Assembly (NCBI GenBank): GCA_965246915.1
Contig: CBDFGB010000004.1
Span: forward strand, 62,001 to 126,000
Length of the DNA: 64,000 nt
DNA from: CAVRQM01 sp965246915
GTDB lineage: Bacteria; Pseudomonadota; Alphaproteobacteria; Acetobacterales; Acetobacteraceae
Reading direction: 5' to 3'
A program made the position numbers and the translations under genes. Under the pieces are notes generated by a model, which worked only from the letters and a program-made list of their open reading frames with translations, ran no database searches and was not told the origin of the DNA. Shown piece by piece: positions 8,408-16,487 of the stretch; position 1 is the first letter of the stretch, and every line of letters starts with the position of its first letter.

Positions 8408-9902
8408 CGTAGAGCGTTTCCACGGTGATCGTGTTCAGCTTAAGTTCCTGCGCATATTTCTCGGTGTTGCGCCGCGCCTTGCCCCGCACGAAGAACGGGA
8501 TTTTGCCGAGTTCCTTCTCCGCATCCGCAGCCCACGACAGGGCCGTCACGACCGCGCTCGGGGCTGCGGCTTCCACGACACGCGCCCCGCCGCCAAGGTG
8601 CGACGGCGCGACACCGTCGTTGAACTCGAAGTCCTCCCGGAACATCCCCAGGAGGTGTTCCTCGAGGCCCATCATCAGGGGATGGACCCAGGTATCGAAC
8701 AACACGTTGGCTCCCTCGACGCCCATCTGCGGAGAGTAGCGGGCCGGGAAGTCCTGCACATGCACCGGAGCCGAGATCACCGCGCAGGGAATGCCGAGAC
8801 GCTTGGCGACATGGCGTTCCATCTGCGTGCCCAGCACCAGTTCGGGCTGCAACTCGACGATACGGGCCTCGACTTCCAGGTAGTCGTCGGCGATCGTCGC
8901 TTCGACGCCATACAATCTGGCGGCCTCACGCACGTCACGGGCGAATTCGCGTGTGTAGGTGCCGAGGCCGACCACGGTGAAACCCAGTTCCTGGCTGGCG
9001 ATTCGCGCGGCCGCGATGGCGTGGGTCGCGTCGCCGAACACGAACACCCGCTTGCCGGTGAGGTAGGTCGAGTCGACCGAGCGCGAGTACCACGGAGCGC
9101 GGGACAGGCCGATCGCGTCGGGGTCGACGGCGATGCCGGCGATCGCCGCGACCTCGGCCACGAAATCCGCCGTCGCTCCGACGCCGATCGGCACAGTACG
9201 GATCATCGGCTGTGAAAAGGTCTTCCTCAGGAACTCGGCGGCGGGAAGGGCCGTCTCCGGATACAGCACGACGTTGAAATCGGCGTCCGTCAGTCGCGCC
9301 AGATCGCCGATCGTGGCACCCAGTGGGGCCACGACGTTCACATCGACGCCGATCCGGTCAAGCAAGCGGGTGATCTCGGTCACGTCGTCGCGGTGGCGGA
9401 ACCCCAACGACGTCGGCCCCAGGAGATTGCAGCGCGGCCGGCTCGACTCGGTCCGGCCGCAGGGTCGCGCGAAAGCACGCACGAGGCGATAGAAGGTCTC
9501 GGCCGCGCCCCAGTTTTCTTTCTTCTGATACGACGGCAATTCCAGCGCGACGACCGGAACGTCCAGGTTCATCGCCTTCGCGAGCCCGCCCGGATCGTCC
9601 TGGATCAGCTCGGCGGTGCAGGACGCGCCGACCAGCAACGCATCCGGCATGAAACGCGCGACCGCGTCGCGCACCGCGCTCTGGAACAATCCGGCCGTGT
9701 CGCCGCCCAGATCCCGAGCCTGGAAAGTTGTGTACGTCACCGGTGGGCGTGTGTTCCGCCGCTCGATCATGGTGAACAGCAGATCCGCGTACGTGTCGCC
9801 CTGCGGCGCATGCAGCACGTAGTGCACACCGGTCATCGATGCGGCGACTCGCATCGCGCCGACATGCGGCGGGCCTTCATATGTCCAAACCGCCAGCTGC
9901 AT
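8382..9902 (-). CDS. bchB: Protochlorophyllide reductase subunit B (DPOR)
   Basis: 506 residues, NifK-like. With BchN it forms the catalytic heterotetramer that reduces ring D of protochlorophyllide. The N-terminus MQLAVWTYEGPPHVGAMR and HAPQGDTYADLLFTM are diagnostic; the Asp in PQGDTY is residue 36, which in Rhodobacter capsulatus is the unusual aspartate ligand of the NB 4Fe-4S cluster. The C-terminal light-independent reductase domain (GKARRNTEKYAQELKLNTITVETLYDAK) is present. The ATG directly abuts the bchN stop, so translation is probably coupled. Confidence 0.97.
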   Translation of the reverse strand: MQLAVWTYEGPPHVGAMRVAASMTGVHYVLHAPQGDTYADLLFTMIERRNTRPPVTYTTFQARDLGGDTAGLFQSAVRDAVARFMPDALLVGASCTAELIQDDPGGLAKAMNLDVPVVALELPSYQKKENWGAAETFYRLVRAFARPCGRTESSRPRCNLLGPTSLGFRHRDDVTEITRLLDRIGVDVNVVAPLGATIGDLARLTDADFNVVLYPETALPAAEFLRKTFSQPMIRTVPIGVGATADFVAEVAAIAGIAVDPDAIGLSRAPWYSRSVDSTYLTGKRVFVFGDATHAIAAARIASQELGFTVVGLGTYTREFARDVREAARLYGVEATIADDYLEVEARIVELQPELVLGTQMERHVAKRLGIPCAVISAPVHVQDFPARYSPQMGVEGANVLFDTWVHPLMMGLEEHLLGMFREDFEFNDGVAPSHLGGGARVVEAAAPSAVVTALSWAADAEKELGKIPFFVRGKARRNTEKYAQELKLNTITVETLYDAKAHFGR

Positions 9903-11183
9903 TTAGGCGGCCCCCAGCAGCCGCCGACGCAGCAGCGGCCGGGCGAACAATTCCGCCAGGTCGCCCGCTTGATCATAGCCGTGGATCGGCGTGAACATCA
10001 GCTCGATCGACCATTTCGTCGCGATCCCGAGCGCCTCCAGCGGATTGGCGAGCCCAAGTCCGCAGACCACCAGATCGGGCCTGGCCGCCTTGCAGCGATC
10101 GAGCTGCCGATCCACGTCCTGCCCTTCGGACAACGCCGTTCCGGTCGGCAACAGCGCCAACTCCTCGGCCAGATGCTCGCGATGCAGATAAGGCGTGCCG
10201 ACCTCGACGAGGTGCATGCCCATCTCGCGCGACACAAAGCGAGCGAGGGGAATCTCCAGCTGCGAGTCAGGAAAGAAGAAGATCCGCACGCCGGCCAGTT
10301 GCTCGCGAACCCGCGCCATGGCGCGCCGCGCGCGCTCACGCGGCAGTTCGGTCGCGTCCATCACGGCCTGCGGGGCGACGCCCCAAGCCTTCGCCGCGGC
10401 CTGCAGCCAAAGCGTGGTGCCCTCGGACCCAAACGGGAACGGCGCGGGCAGGCGGCGCGCGCCGCGATCCAGCAGCGCGCGCGCGGTGTCGGCCAAGAAC
10501 GGCTGGGCCAGAAGGAAAGACGTGTTCACTCCGACCGGCGGCAGGTCGGCGGCGCGGCGCGGCGGCAGGAATCGGATGGGCCCGACGCCGATCTGATCGA
10601 ACAGCCGGCGCATCTGATCTTCGACCACGTCGCCGAGCGCGCCGACGATGAGCAGCTGCCGCTCGTTCGTTGCCGGCATGTCGGGGACCAGGGAGGCAAG
10701 GCAGGCATCCTCGCCCTGCGTGAAGGTCGTCTCGATCCCACTTCCGGAATAGTTCAACACCCGGACGTTCGGCAAGAAGGCGCGGTTCAGCCGCGCCGCC
10801 GCCCGCGACAGATCCAGTTTTATCACTTCGGAAGGACAAGAGCCGACCAGGAACAGCAGCTTGATGTCCGGCCGGCGCGCCAGCAACTGCGCCACGACCC
10901 GATCGAGTTCCTCGTTCGCATCGGCGAGTCCCGCAAGATCGCGCTCATCGATGATGGCGGTCGCGAAACGCGGTTCAGCGAAAATCATCACCCCGGCGGC
11001 AGATTGCATCAGATGGGCGCAGGTCCGGCTGCCGACCACCAGGAAGAATGCGTCCTGGATCTTGCGATGCATCCAGACGATGCCGGTCAGCCCGCAAAAC
11101 ACCTCGCGCTGGCCCCGCTCGCGCAGCACCGGCGCATCGATGCAACCGGTCGCAGCAGGCGCGATTGTCGCGAGGCCGTCCAC
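9903..11183 (-). CDS. bchN: Protochlorophyllide reductase subunit N (DPOR)
   Basis: 426 residues from a GTG at 11183, which lies 3 bases beyond the bchF stop; a longer open frame to 11600 only translates the reverse phase of bchF and is rejected. Three cysteines at residues 30 (VFCGLTG), 55 (SRTCAHL) and 116 (VGSCPSE) have the same spacing as the BchN cysteines 26, 51 and 112 that bind the NB cluster together with BchB Asp36. The C-terminus GLANPLEALGIATKWSIEL is typical. It is the NifD-like partner of BchB. Confidence 0.96.
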   Translation of the reverse strand: MDGLATIAPAATGCIDAPVLRERGQREVFCGLTGIVWMHRKIQDAFFLVVGSRTCAHLMQSAAGVMIFAEPRFATAIIDERDLAGLADANEELDRVVAQLLARRPDIKLLFLVGSCPSEVIKLDLSRAAARLNRAFLPNVRVLNYSGSGIETTFTQGEDACLASLVPDMPATNERQLLIVGALGDVVEDQMRRLFDQIGVGPIRFLPPRRAADLPPVGVNTSFLLAQPFLADTARALLDRGARRLPAPFPFGSEGTTLWLQAAAKAWGVAPQAVMDATELPRERARRAMARVREQLAGVRIFFFPDSQLEIPLARFVSREMGMHLVEVGTPYLHREHLAEELALLPTGTALSEGQDVDRQLDRCKAARPDLVVCGLGLANPLEALGIATKWSIELMFTPIHGYDQAGDLAELFARPLLRRRLLGAA

Positions 11184-11185
11184 GT

Positions 11186-11683
11186 TCAGGCGCCTGCCAA
11201 TCCGGCGACGTCGCGGCGCGCGGCGCGAAGTTTCATGACGAACTGGGTCGCATTGATGAGGTAGGCCACGTAGGCGGCCAGCGCGATGAGCATCATCCGG
11301 CGGACGTCGAGCGTGCCTGCAAAGAGTGCGGCGATATACAAGGTGTGCAGGGCGAGGACGAGGAAGCTGAAGACGTCCTCCCAGAAGAACGCCGGCGCGA
11401 AAAGGTAGCGGCCGAACACCGCGCGCTCCCAAAAGGCCCCGGTCACCATGATCGTGTAGAGCAGGCACGTCTTGACCACGACCGATGCCGCCGCCGCATC
11501 CGCTCCCTCGCCGGTGATCAGGGTTCGCAGCACGAATCCAAGGCTCAGCAGGAAGACGGCAAACTGGAGTGGCGCGAGAACCCCCTGAACCACCGTCCAA
11601 GGAGAGGAGTCGCGACGCCGACGTTGCTCAGGGGTGTAAAGCGGTCGCGGCTGCGACGTATTCGGGATGGACACGGTGTGCAC
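11186..11683 (-). CDS. bchF: 2-vinyl bacteriochlorophyllide hydratase
   Basis: About 165 residues. BchF hydrates the C3 vinyl group on the route from chlorophyllide to bacteriochlorophyllide. The conserved start region LYTPEQRRRRDSSPWTVVQG is followed by three to four hydrophobic helices with TCLLYTIMVTGAFWE and APAFFWEDVFSFLVLALHT, both hallmarks of the family. The start is uncertain: GTG at 11683 or GTG at 11674 give normal lengths; the frame stays open to a GTG at 11782, but that would put the PpsR operator inside the coding region. It is the first gene of the leftward bch-puh superoperon. Confidence 0.92.
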   Translation of the reverse strand: MHTVSIPNTSQPRPLYTPEQRRRRDSSPWTVVQGVLAPLQFAVFLLSLGFVLRTLITGEGADAAAASVVVKTCLLYTIMVTGAFWERAVFGRYLFAPAFFWEDVFSFLVLALHTLYIAALFAGTLDVRRMMLIALAAYVAYLINATQFVMKLRAARRDVAGLAGA

Positions 11684-12005
11684 CGATCGTCCGCTGGAGG
11701 CTCCCCAGGGCGCGCAATCGACGGCATCGGCGACGCGACACAGCACTGATCCTGTAAAGCTCACTTGACATACCCTCCCCACAAATCTGAGATCGCCGAA
11801 CGGGTAAATTCGCCGTCATCTGCGGGCCATAAAGGCAGACTTTTCCGTGCCTTTCTGGACCGAAGGTGGCGGTGGAGCATTGGGTGCCCGTGCGTGTGCC
11901 TCAGAAAGAAGGCTAGAGCGACGGCGGACCGACTGTCAACAAGGCTGGACGTAAACTCAGCTTGACACTCGTGTGGCCGATCGCCCTTATTAGGGGGAGA
12001 CAGGA
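11684..12005. other. Divergent intergenic region between bchF and aerR
   Basis: 322 bases without a credible gene. It holds the perfect PpsR/CrtJ palindrome at 11753-11770 and, nearer aerR, a degenerate second copy (TGT-N12-ACG) at 11934-11951. Two TTGACA hexamers read rightward, at 11765-11770 (inside the palindrome) and at 11962-11967. No clear -10 element follows either of them. The aerR Shine-Dalgarno (AGGGGGAGACAGGA) is at 11992-12005. The region must carry the promoters of both transcription units. Confidence 0.7.
11753..11770. promoter_or_regulatory. PpsR/CrtJ operator, TGT-N12-ACA
   Basis: The sequence TGTAAAGCTCACTTGACA matches the PpsR/CrtJ consensus TGT-N12-ACA exactly. Its right arm contains TTGACA, which could be the -35 of a rightward promoter, so binding would be expected to block RNA polymerase. 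The site is about 70 bases upstream of the bchF start, and the ppsR gene itself is 1.2 kb away on the other side. PpsR family repressors bind such sites in pairs under oxic or bright-light conditions; repression here is inference. Confidence 0.75.
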
Positions 12006-12893
12006 ATGGCTGCGTCTTGGGATGAGCAGAGTGACAGTGGCCTCCTCGATGGGACGGAACAGGAACCGGCGCAGCGGGCGCGATGGTCGGGCATGGTCGC
12101 CGATCTGCCGCCTCACATTGTCCGGCCGGGCGGCCGCCTTGGACGAGCGGTTGAGGCCGAGATCGTCCCGAGGCTTGTCTTGGGCCATCGCGCCGCGCCT
12201 GTACGGGCAGGCAGTTCAGGCCGCTGGACGCCCGCACCTGATCAGGTCATCGAGTTGGCGAATTGCGCGGTGGGCTCTGCTGACTCCGCTGGCGACTACG
12301 TCGCCGCCATGCGGGCGTCTGGCGCAGGCGTCGAGGCGGTCTATCTCGATCTTCTGGCGCCTGCCGCGCGGCGTCTTGGCACGCTCTGGGAAGACGACTC
12401 TCTCAGCTTCGTCGATGTCACCATCGGCCTCCTGCGACTGCATCAGATTCTGCGGGCTCTTGGTCCAGACTTCCGAGCGCAAGCCGCGCCGGAGCGACAG
12501 GGCAGGCGGGCGCTGCTTGCGCCCGCCCCCGGCGAGCAGCACAGCTTCGGCCTCGCCATGGTCACGGAGTTCTTCCGCCGCGCCGGCTGGAGCGTGTGGT
12601 CCGGCACGCCCGTCTCCAACGACGAATTGCTCGGCCTCGTACGTGGAGAGTGGTTCGGCGTGGTGGGCTTCTCGGTCGCCTGCGACGACCGCCTCGAATC
12701 GTTGTCGACGTGTATTCGACGAGTGCGGGCCGCGTCACGCAATCCGGCGATCGGCGTGATGGTCGGTGGCCCTATTTTCGCTATCCATCCCGAACTGGCC
12801 CTGGCGGTCGGTGCCGACACAACCGCTCGCGACGGCCGCCACGCCGCCTTCCAGGCCGAGGGGTTGCTCGCCCTGCAACCGGCCGCCCAGTGA
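12006..12893 (+). CDS. aerR: AerR/PpaA-type cobalamin-binding antirepressor
   Basis: 295 residues. AerR/PpaA proteins bind cobalamin and modulate PpsR/CrtJ, giving light and oxygen control of photosynthesis genes. The helical part (about residues 80-150) has LLAPAARRLGTLWEDDSLSFVDVTIGLLRLH, and the Rossmann-type B12 domain begins RALLAPAPGEQHSFGLAMV; the His in GEQHSFG sits where the cobalt-ligating His of B12 domains (DxHxxG-like) is found. A strong Shine-Dalgarno precedes the ATG. It lies directly upstream of ppsR and divergent from bchF, the standard arrangement. Confidence 0.9.
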   Translation: MAASWDEQSDSGLLDGTEQEPAQRARWSGMVADLPPHIVRPGGRLGRAVEAEIVPRLVLGHRAAPVRAGSSGRWTPAPDQVIELANCAVGSADSAGDYVAAMRASGAGVEAVYLDLLAPAARRLGTLWEDDSLSFVDVTIGLLRLHQILRALGPDFRAQAAPERQGRRALLAPAPGEQHSFGLAMVTEFFRRAGWSVWSGTPVSNDELLGLVRGEWFGVVGFSVACDDRLESLSTCIRRVRAASRNPAIGVMVGGPIFAIHPELALAVGADTTARDGRHAAFQAEGLLALQPAAQ

Positions 12894-12958
12894 AGGTACG
12901 GCCGTAGTCTATGACAAGGGGCGGGGGGACGTCATGGCATCGGAGGATTTCGTCCCTC

Positions 12959-14386
12959 GTGAGACCCTTCAAGGCGCCCCGCGCCTCGCTCGGACCGCTT
13001 GACCCGGATGCCGCCGCGACGCTGATCGCCGCATCGTCGGATGTGACGCTGGTGCTGGACGAAGCCGGAATCATCCGCGACATCGCCTTTCAGAGCGAAG
13101 ATCTGTCGCAGGCGCTTGACGGTTGGCAGGAGTGGCTCGGCCGTGCCTGGATCGACACCGTCACCTCGGAAAGCCGGATCAAAGTCGAGCATCTGCTGAC
13201 CGAAACGGCGTCGGCCGCGCCCTCTCGATGGCGGCACCTCAACCACCCGCTCGCGGACGGCGGCACAATCCCGGTTCTATACTCGTTGGCACCGGCGGGC
13301 GAGGGCGGTCGGATCGTTGCGTTCGGCCGCGATCTACGAGCGATCTCCGCGTTGCAGCAGCGGCTGGTCAACGCCCAGGAATCGATCGAGCGCGACTATA
13401 CTCGTCTCCAGCACGTGGAAACCCGCTATCGCCTGCTGTTCCAGACCTCGCCCGAGGCCGTCCTGATTCTCGATTCGGCGACTCGGCGGGTGACGGAGTC
13501 CAATCCCGCGGCCGGTCCGTTGCTGGGCGATGGCGCGCGCACCGTAGCCGGTCGGCCTTTCGTCGACCTTTTCACACCGGTCACCGTGCCTGCGGTCGAG
13601 TCGCTTTTGGGTGCGGTACGCTCGGCCGGCCGCGCCGACGACGTGCGCGCGAAGTTGCGGCCCGACGAGCGGGAAGTCACCGTCTCCGCCTCGCTGTTCC
13701 GCCACGACAACGCCTCGCTCTATCTCATCCGATTGACGCCGCTGCAGACCGACCCGGCGAGCGCCGTGGTGCCGAAGTTGAAGTCGAAGCTGCTGAAGGT
13801 GGTCGAGAGCGCGCCGGACGCCTTCGTGGTGACCGACACCGAGACGCGGGTCGTGACCGCCAACGCCGCCTTCGTCGAGATGACCCAACTGGCCACGGAG
13901 GAGCAGGTCCGCGGCGAGCCGCTCGACCGCTGGCTCGGCCGGCCGGGTATCGACGTCGAGGTATTGGCCGCCAATCTGCGACAGCGCGGGTCGGTACGGC
14001 TGTTCGCGACCGTCATGCGAGCCGAATACGGCACGACCGCCGACGTCGAGGTGTCCGGCGTCTCGGTCATGAATGGCGGCCAACCCTGCCTTGGATTCGC
14101 GATCCGCAATGTCGGCCGCCGACTGACCACCGTGGACACCCGGGCCGGTCGCGAGCTGCCGCGTTCGGTCGAACAGTTGACGGAGTTGATAGGCCGCGTG
14201 TCGCTCAAGGATCTCGTGCGTGAGGCGACGGACGTCATCGAGCGCCTGTGTATCGAGGCCGCGCTGGAGCTGACTGGAGACAACCGTGCATCGGCTGCGG
14301 AAATGCTCGGGCTCAGTCGCCAGAGCCTTTACGTGAAGTTGCGCCGCTACGGACTTGGCGATCTTGCCGAGGACGGGAAGGCGTGA
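12959..14386 (+). CDS. ppsR: PpsR/CrtJ transcriptional repressor of photosynthesis genes
   Basis: 475 residues from GTG 12959, which has GGAGG about 12 bases upstream; an in-frame ATG at 12911 would add 16 residues that the family lacks. Order: N-terminal PAS-like domain (DVTLVLDEAGIIRDI), Q-linker helix (LQQRLVNAQESIERDYTRLQ), PAS1 (LFQTSPEAVLILD), PAS2 (VVESAPDAFVVTDTETRVVTANAAF) and a C-terminal Fis-type helix-turn-helix (AALELTGDNRASAAEMLGLSRQSLYVKLRRYGL). Only two cysteines are present, 377 and 431; the latter (RLCIEAALELTG) matches the redox Cys 420/424 of CrtJ/PpsR. The first redox cysteine (249/251) is missing. The stop overlaps the bchG GTG. Confidence 0.92.
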   Translation: MRPFKAPRASLGPLDPDAAATLIAASSDVTLVLDEAGIIRDIAFQSEDLSQALDGWQEWLGRAWIDTVTSESRIKVEHLLTETASAAPSRWRHLNHPLADGGTIPVLYSLAPAGEGGRIVAFGRDLRAISALQQRLVNAQESIERDYTRLQHVETRYRLLFQTSPEAVLILDSATRRVTESNPAAGPLLGDGARTVAGRPFVDLFTPVTVPAVESLLGAVRSAGRADDVRAKLRPDEREVTVSASLFRHDNASLYLIRLTPLQTDPASAVVPKLKSKLLKVVESAPDAFVVTDTETRVVTANAAFVEMTQLATEEQVRGEPLDRWLGRPGIDVEVLAANLRQRGSVRLFATVMRAEYGTTADVEVSGVSVMNGGQPCLGFAIRNVGRRLTTVDTRAGRELPRSVEQLTELIGRVSLKDLVREATDVIERLCIEAALELTGDNRASAAEMLGLSRQSLYVKLRRYGLGDLAEDGKA

Positions 14387-15282
14387 GCGACGTCGCTCTG
14401 ACGACCGCGGTCGCCTCCCCGCGCATGAAACTTCCATCGGCGCTGGAGCTGCTGAAGCCGATCACCTGGTTCGCGCCGATGTGGGCGTTCGGATGCGGCG
14501 TAATTTCCGCGGGCGTGCCCGCCGCCGGACGTTGGGGCCTGATCGCCGGCGGCGTGCTCCTGGCCGGCCCACTGGTTTGCGGCACCAGCCAAGCGGCGAA
14601 CGACTGGTTCGACCGACATGTGGACGCGGTCAACGAGCCGGATCGGCCGATCCCGTCGGGGCGGATTCCCGGCGACTGGGGCTACTATATCGCGCTGATC
14701 TGGACCGGCGTGTCGCTGCTGGTCGCCGCAGTGCTCGGCGCCACGGCATTCGTCGCGGCCGTGGTCGGCCTCGCCCTGGCCTGGGGCTACAGCGCGCCGC
14801 CCCTGCGGCTGAAGATGAACGGCTGGTGGGGCAATGCCGCGTGCGCGGCGTGCTACGAGGGGCTGCCCTGGATCACCGGAGCGGCGATCATGGCCGGCGG
14901 GCTGCCCAGCGGGCGCATCTTCGCCATCGCCGCGCTCTACAGCCTCGGCGCGCACGGCATCATGACGCTGAACGACTTCAAATCGGTCGAAGGCGATCTT
15001 CAGATGGGTATCGGCTCCTTGCCGGCTCGTCTCGGGGTGGGTGCGGCGGCCCGCGTGGCATGTGTGGCGATGGCCGCACCGCAAATGGTGGTCATCGCGC
15101 TTCTGATGTCGTGGAGCGCGTTCTGGGCCGCCGGCATCGTCGGCGCGCTGCTGGTGACACAATTCGCGCTGATGGTCCGGCTGCTCGCCGACCCGCGTGG
15201 ACGCGCGCCCTGGTACAACGCGACGGGAACGAGCCTTTACGTGCTGGGAATGCTCGCCTGCGCCTTCGCCTTGCGGTCGTGA
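14383..15282 (+). CDS. bchG: Bacteriochlorophyll synthase (prenyltransferase)
   Basis: 299 residues from GTG 14383, which overlaps the ppsR stop as GTGA and has GGACGGGAAG just upstream; the longer frame from 14248 is within ppsR. UbiA-family membrane enzyme that attaches the geranylgeranyl or phytyl chain to bacteriochlorophyllide a. The prenyl-diphosphate motif NDWFDRHVDAVNEPDRPIPSGRI is at about residues 80-102, the second Asp motif is TLNDFKSVEGD, and about eight hydrophobic segments are visible. Unlike many purple bacteria, bchP follows directly with no PucC-like gene between. Confidence 0.95.
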   Translation: MSDVALTTAVASPRMKLPSALELLKPITWFAPMWAFGCGVISAGVPAAGRWGLIAGGVLLAGPLVCGTSQAANDWFDRHVDAVNEPDRPIPSGRIPGDWGYYIALIWTGVSLLVAAVLGATAFVAAVVGLALAWGYSAPPLRLKMNGWWGNAACAACYEGLPWITGAAIMAGGLPSGRIFAIAALYSLGAHGIMTLNDFKSVEGDLQMGIGSLPARLGVGAAARVACVAMAAPQMVVIALLMSWSAFWAAGIVGALLVTQFALMVRLLADPRGRAPWYNATGTSLYVLGMLACAFALRS

Positions 15283-15299
15283 TCGTGGAGGAAAGAACG

Positions 15300-16469
15300 A
15301 TGCAGACATTCGACGTGGTGGTGGTGGGCGGCGGTCCAGCGGGGGCCACGGCGGCTACCGATCTGGCAAAAGCGGGCCGCTCCGTGCTGCTGCTCGACAA
15401 GGCTGGACGCATCAAGCCGTGCGGCGGGGCGATCCCGCCCAAAGCGATCCGCGATTTCGACATCCCCGACCATCTGCTCGTCGCGAAGGCTCGCTCGGCG
15501 CGGATCATTTCGCCGACCGATCGCAAGGTCGATATGCCGATCGATGGCGACGGCTTCGTCGGCATGGTCGATCGCTGCGCGTTCGACGAGTGGCTTCGCG
15601 CCCGTGCGGCGCTCGTGGGGGCCGAGCGCCGCACTGGCACGTTCGAGTCAGTGACCCGTGATGCGGACGGCACGGCGGTCGTGAATTTCGACACGAAGGG
15701 AGAGGGGGCCGCTTCGGTGCGCGCCCGCGCGGTCATCGGCGCGGACGGCGCCATCTCGACCGTCGGCCGGCAATGCGTCAAAGGCGCGGACAAGCTGAAA
15801 TACGTCTTCGCCTATCACGAGATCGTTCGCGCGCCGGCCGAGCTGGATGCGACCAGGTGTGACGTGTTCTATCGCGGCACGCTCTCGCCCGATTTCTACG
15901 CCTGGGTCTTCCCGCACGGCGATACCGCCAGCATAGGCACCGGCTCCGCCCGAAAGGGCTTTCCGTTGCGTCCGGCCGTGGCAGCGACGCGCCAGGCGGC
16001 AGGGCTGGCAAACTGCGAGACGATCCGCCGCGAGGGCGCGCCCATTCCGATGAAGCCGCTGCGCCGCTGGGACAACGGCCGCGACATCGTACTCGCGGGA
16101 GATTCCGCCGGGGTGGTGGCGCCGGCGTCGGGCGAGGGCATCTACTACGCGATGGCCGGCGGGCGACTGGCGGGCGAGGCCGTGGAAATGTTCCTCAAGA
16201 CGGGGGACGCGCGGAAACTCGCGACCGCCCGCAAGCGGTTCATGAAGGCCCACGGGCAGGTTTTCTGGGTGCTCGGGATCATGCAGGGATTCTGGTATGC
16301 CAATGACTGGCGTCGAGAGCGGTTCGTGGGCATCTGCGGCGATAGGGACGTGCAGCAGCTAACCTGGGATGGCTACATGAACAAGGAACTCGTGAAGGCC
16401 AAGCCGCTTGCACATGCGAAGATCTTCTGGATGAACGTGGGCCGCATGGTCGGGCTCGTGCCCGCCTGA
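15300..16469 (+). CDS. bchP: Geranylgeranyl reductase (geranylgeranyl diphosphate / bacteriochlorophyll)
   Basis: 389 residues. FAD-dependent reductase that saturates the geranylgeranyl tail of bacteriochlorophyll to phytyl. The dinucleotide-binding start VVVVGGGPAGATAATDLAKAG, the family motif DKAGRIKPCGGAIPPKAI, and DIVLAGDSAGVVAPASGEGIYYAMAGG are all present. The ATG follows a good GGAGGAAAG site and is 17 bases after bchG; an in-frame reading from 14355 belongs to the bchG reverse phase and is not used. C-terminal YMNKELVKAKPLAHAKIFWMN is typical of BchP. Confidence 0.95.
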   Translation: MQTFDVVVVGGGPAGATAATDLAKAGRSVLLLDKAGRIKPCGGAIPPKAIRDFDIPDHLLVAKARSARIISPTDRKVDMPIDGDGFVGMVDRCAFDEWLRARAALVGAERRTGTFESVTRDADGTAVVNFDTKGEGAASVRARAVIGADGAISTVGRQCVKGADKLKYVFAYHEIVRAPAELDATRCDVFYRGTLSPDFYAWVFPHGDTASIGTGSARKGFPLRPAVAATRQAAGLANCETIRREGAPIPMKPLRRWDNGRDIVLAGDSAGVVAPASGEGIYYAMAGGRLAGEAVEMFLKTGDARKLATARKRFMKAHGQVFWVLGIMQGFWYANDWRRERFVGICGDRDVQQLTWDGYMNKELVKAKPLAHAKIFWMNVGRMVGLVPA

Positions 16470-16487
16470 TCCGAAAGGGACTTTCCC

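Noticed and set aside
9903..11600. 565-residue bchN
   Set aside because: The first 139 residues are the shifted frame of bchF, low in hydrophobic order and rich in Arg; GTG 11183 gives the family length and cysteine spacing.
11186..11782. Longer bchF starting at GTG 11782
   Set aside because: The extra 33 residues are unlike BchF, the start has no convincing ribosome site and the extension would contain the PpsR operator.
11934..11951. Second PpsR half-site pair TGT-N12-ACG
   Set aside because: One mismatch in the right arm; mentioned in the intergenic entry but not listed as a separate operator.
11962..11967. TTGACA as the -35 of aerR
   Set aside because: The matching -10 would place the transcription start inside the Shine-Dalgarno sequence; at best a weak or leaderless promoter.
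12911..12958. ATG 12911 as the ppsR start
   Set aside because: Adds 16 residues (MTRGGGTSWHRRISSL) absent from the family and has a poorer ribosome site than GTG 12959.
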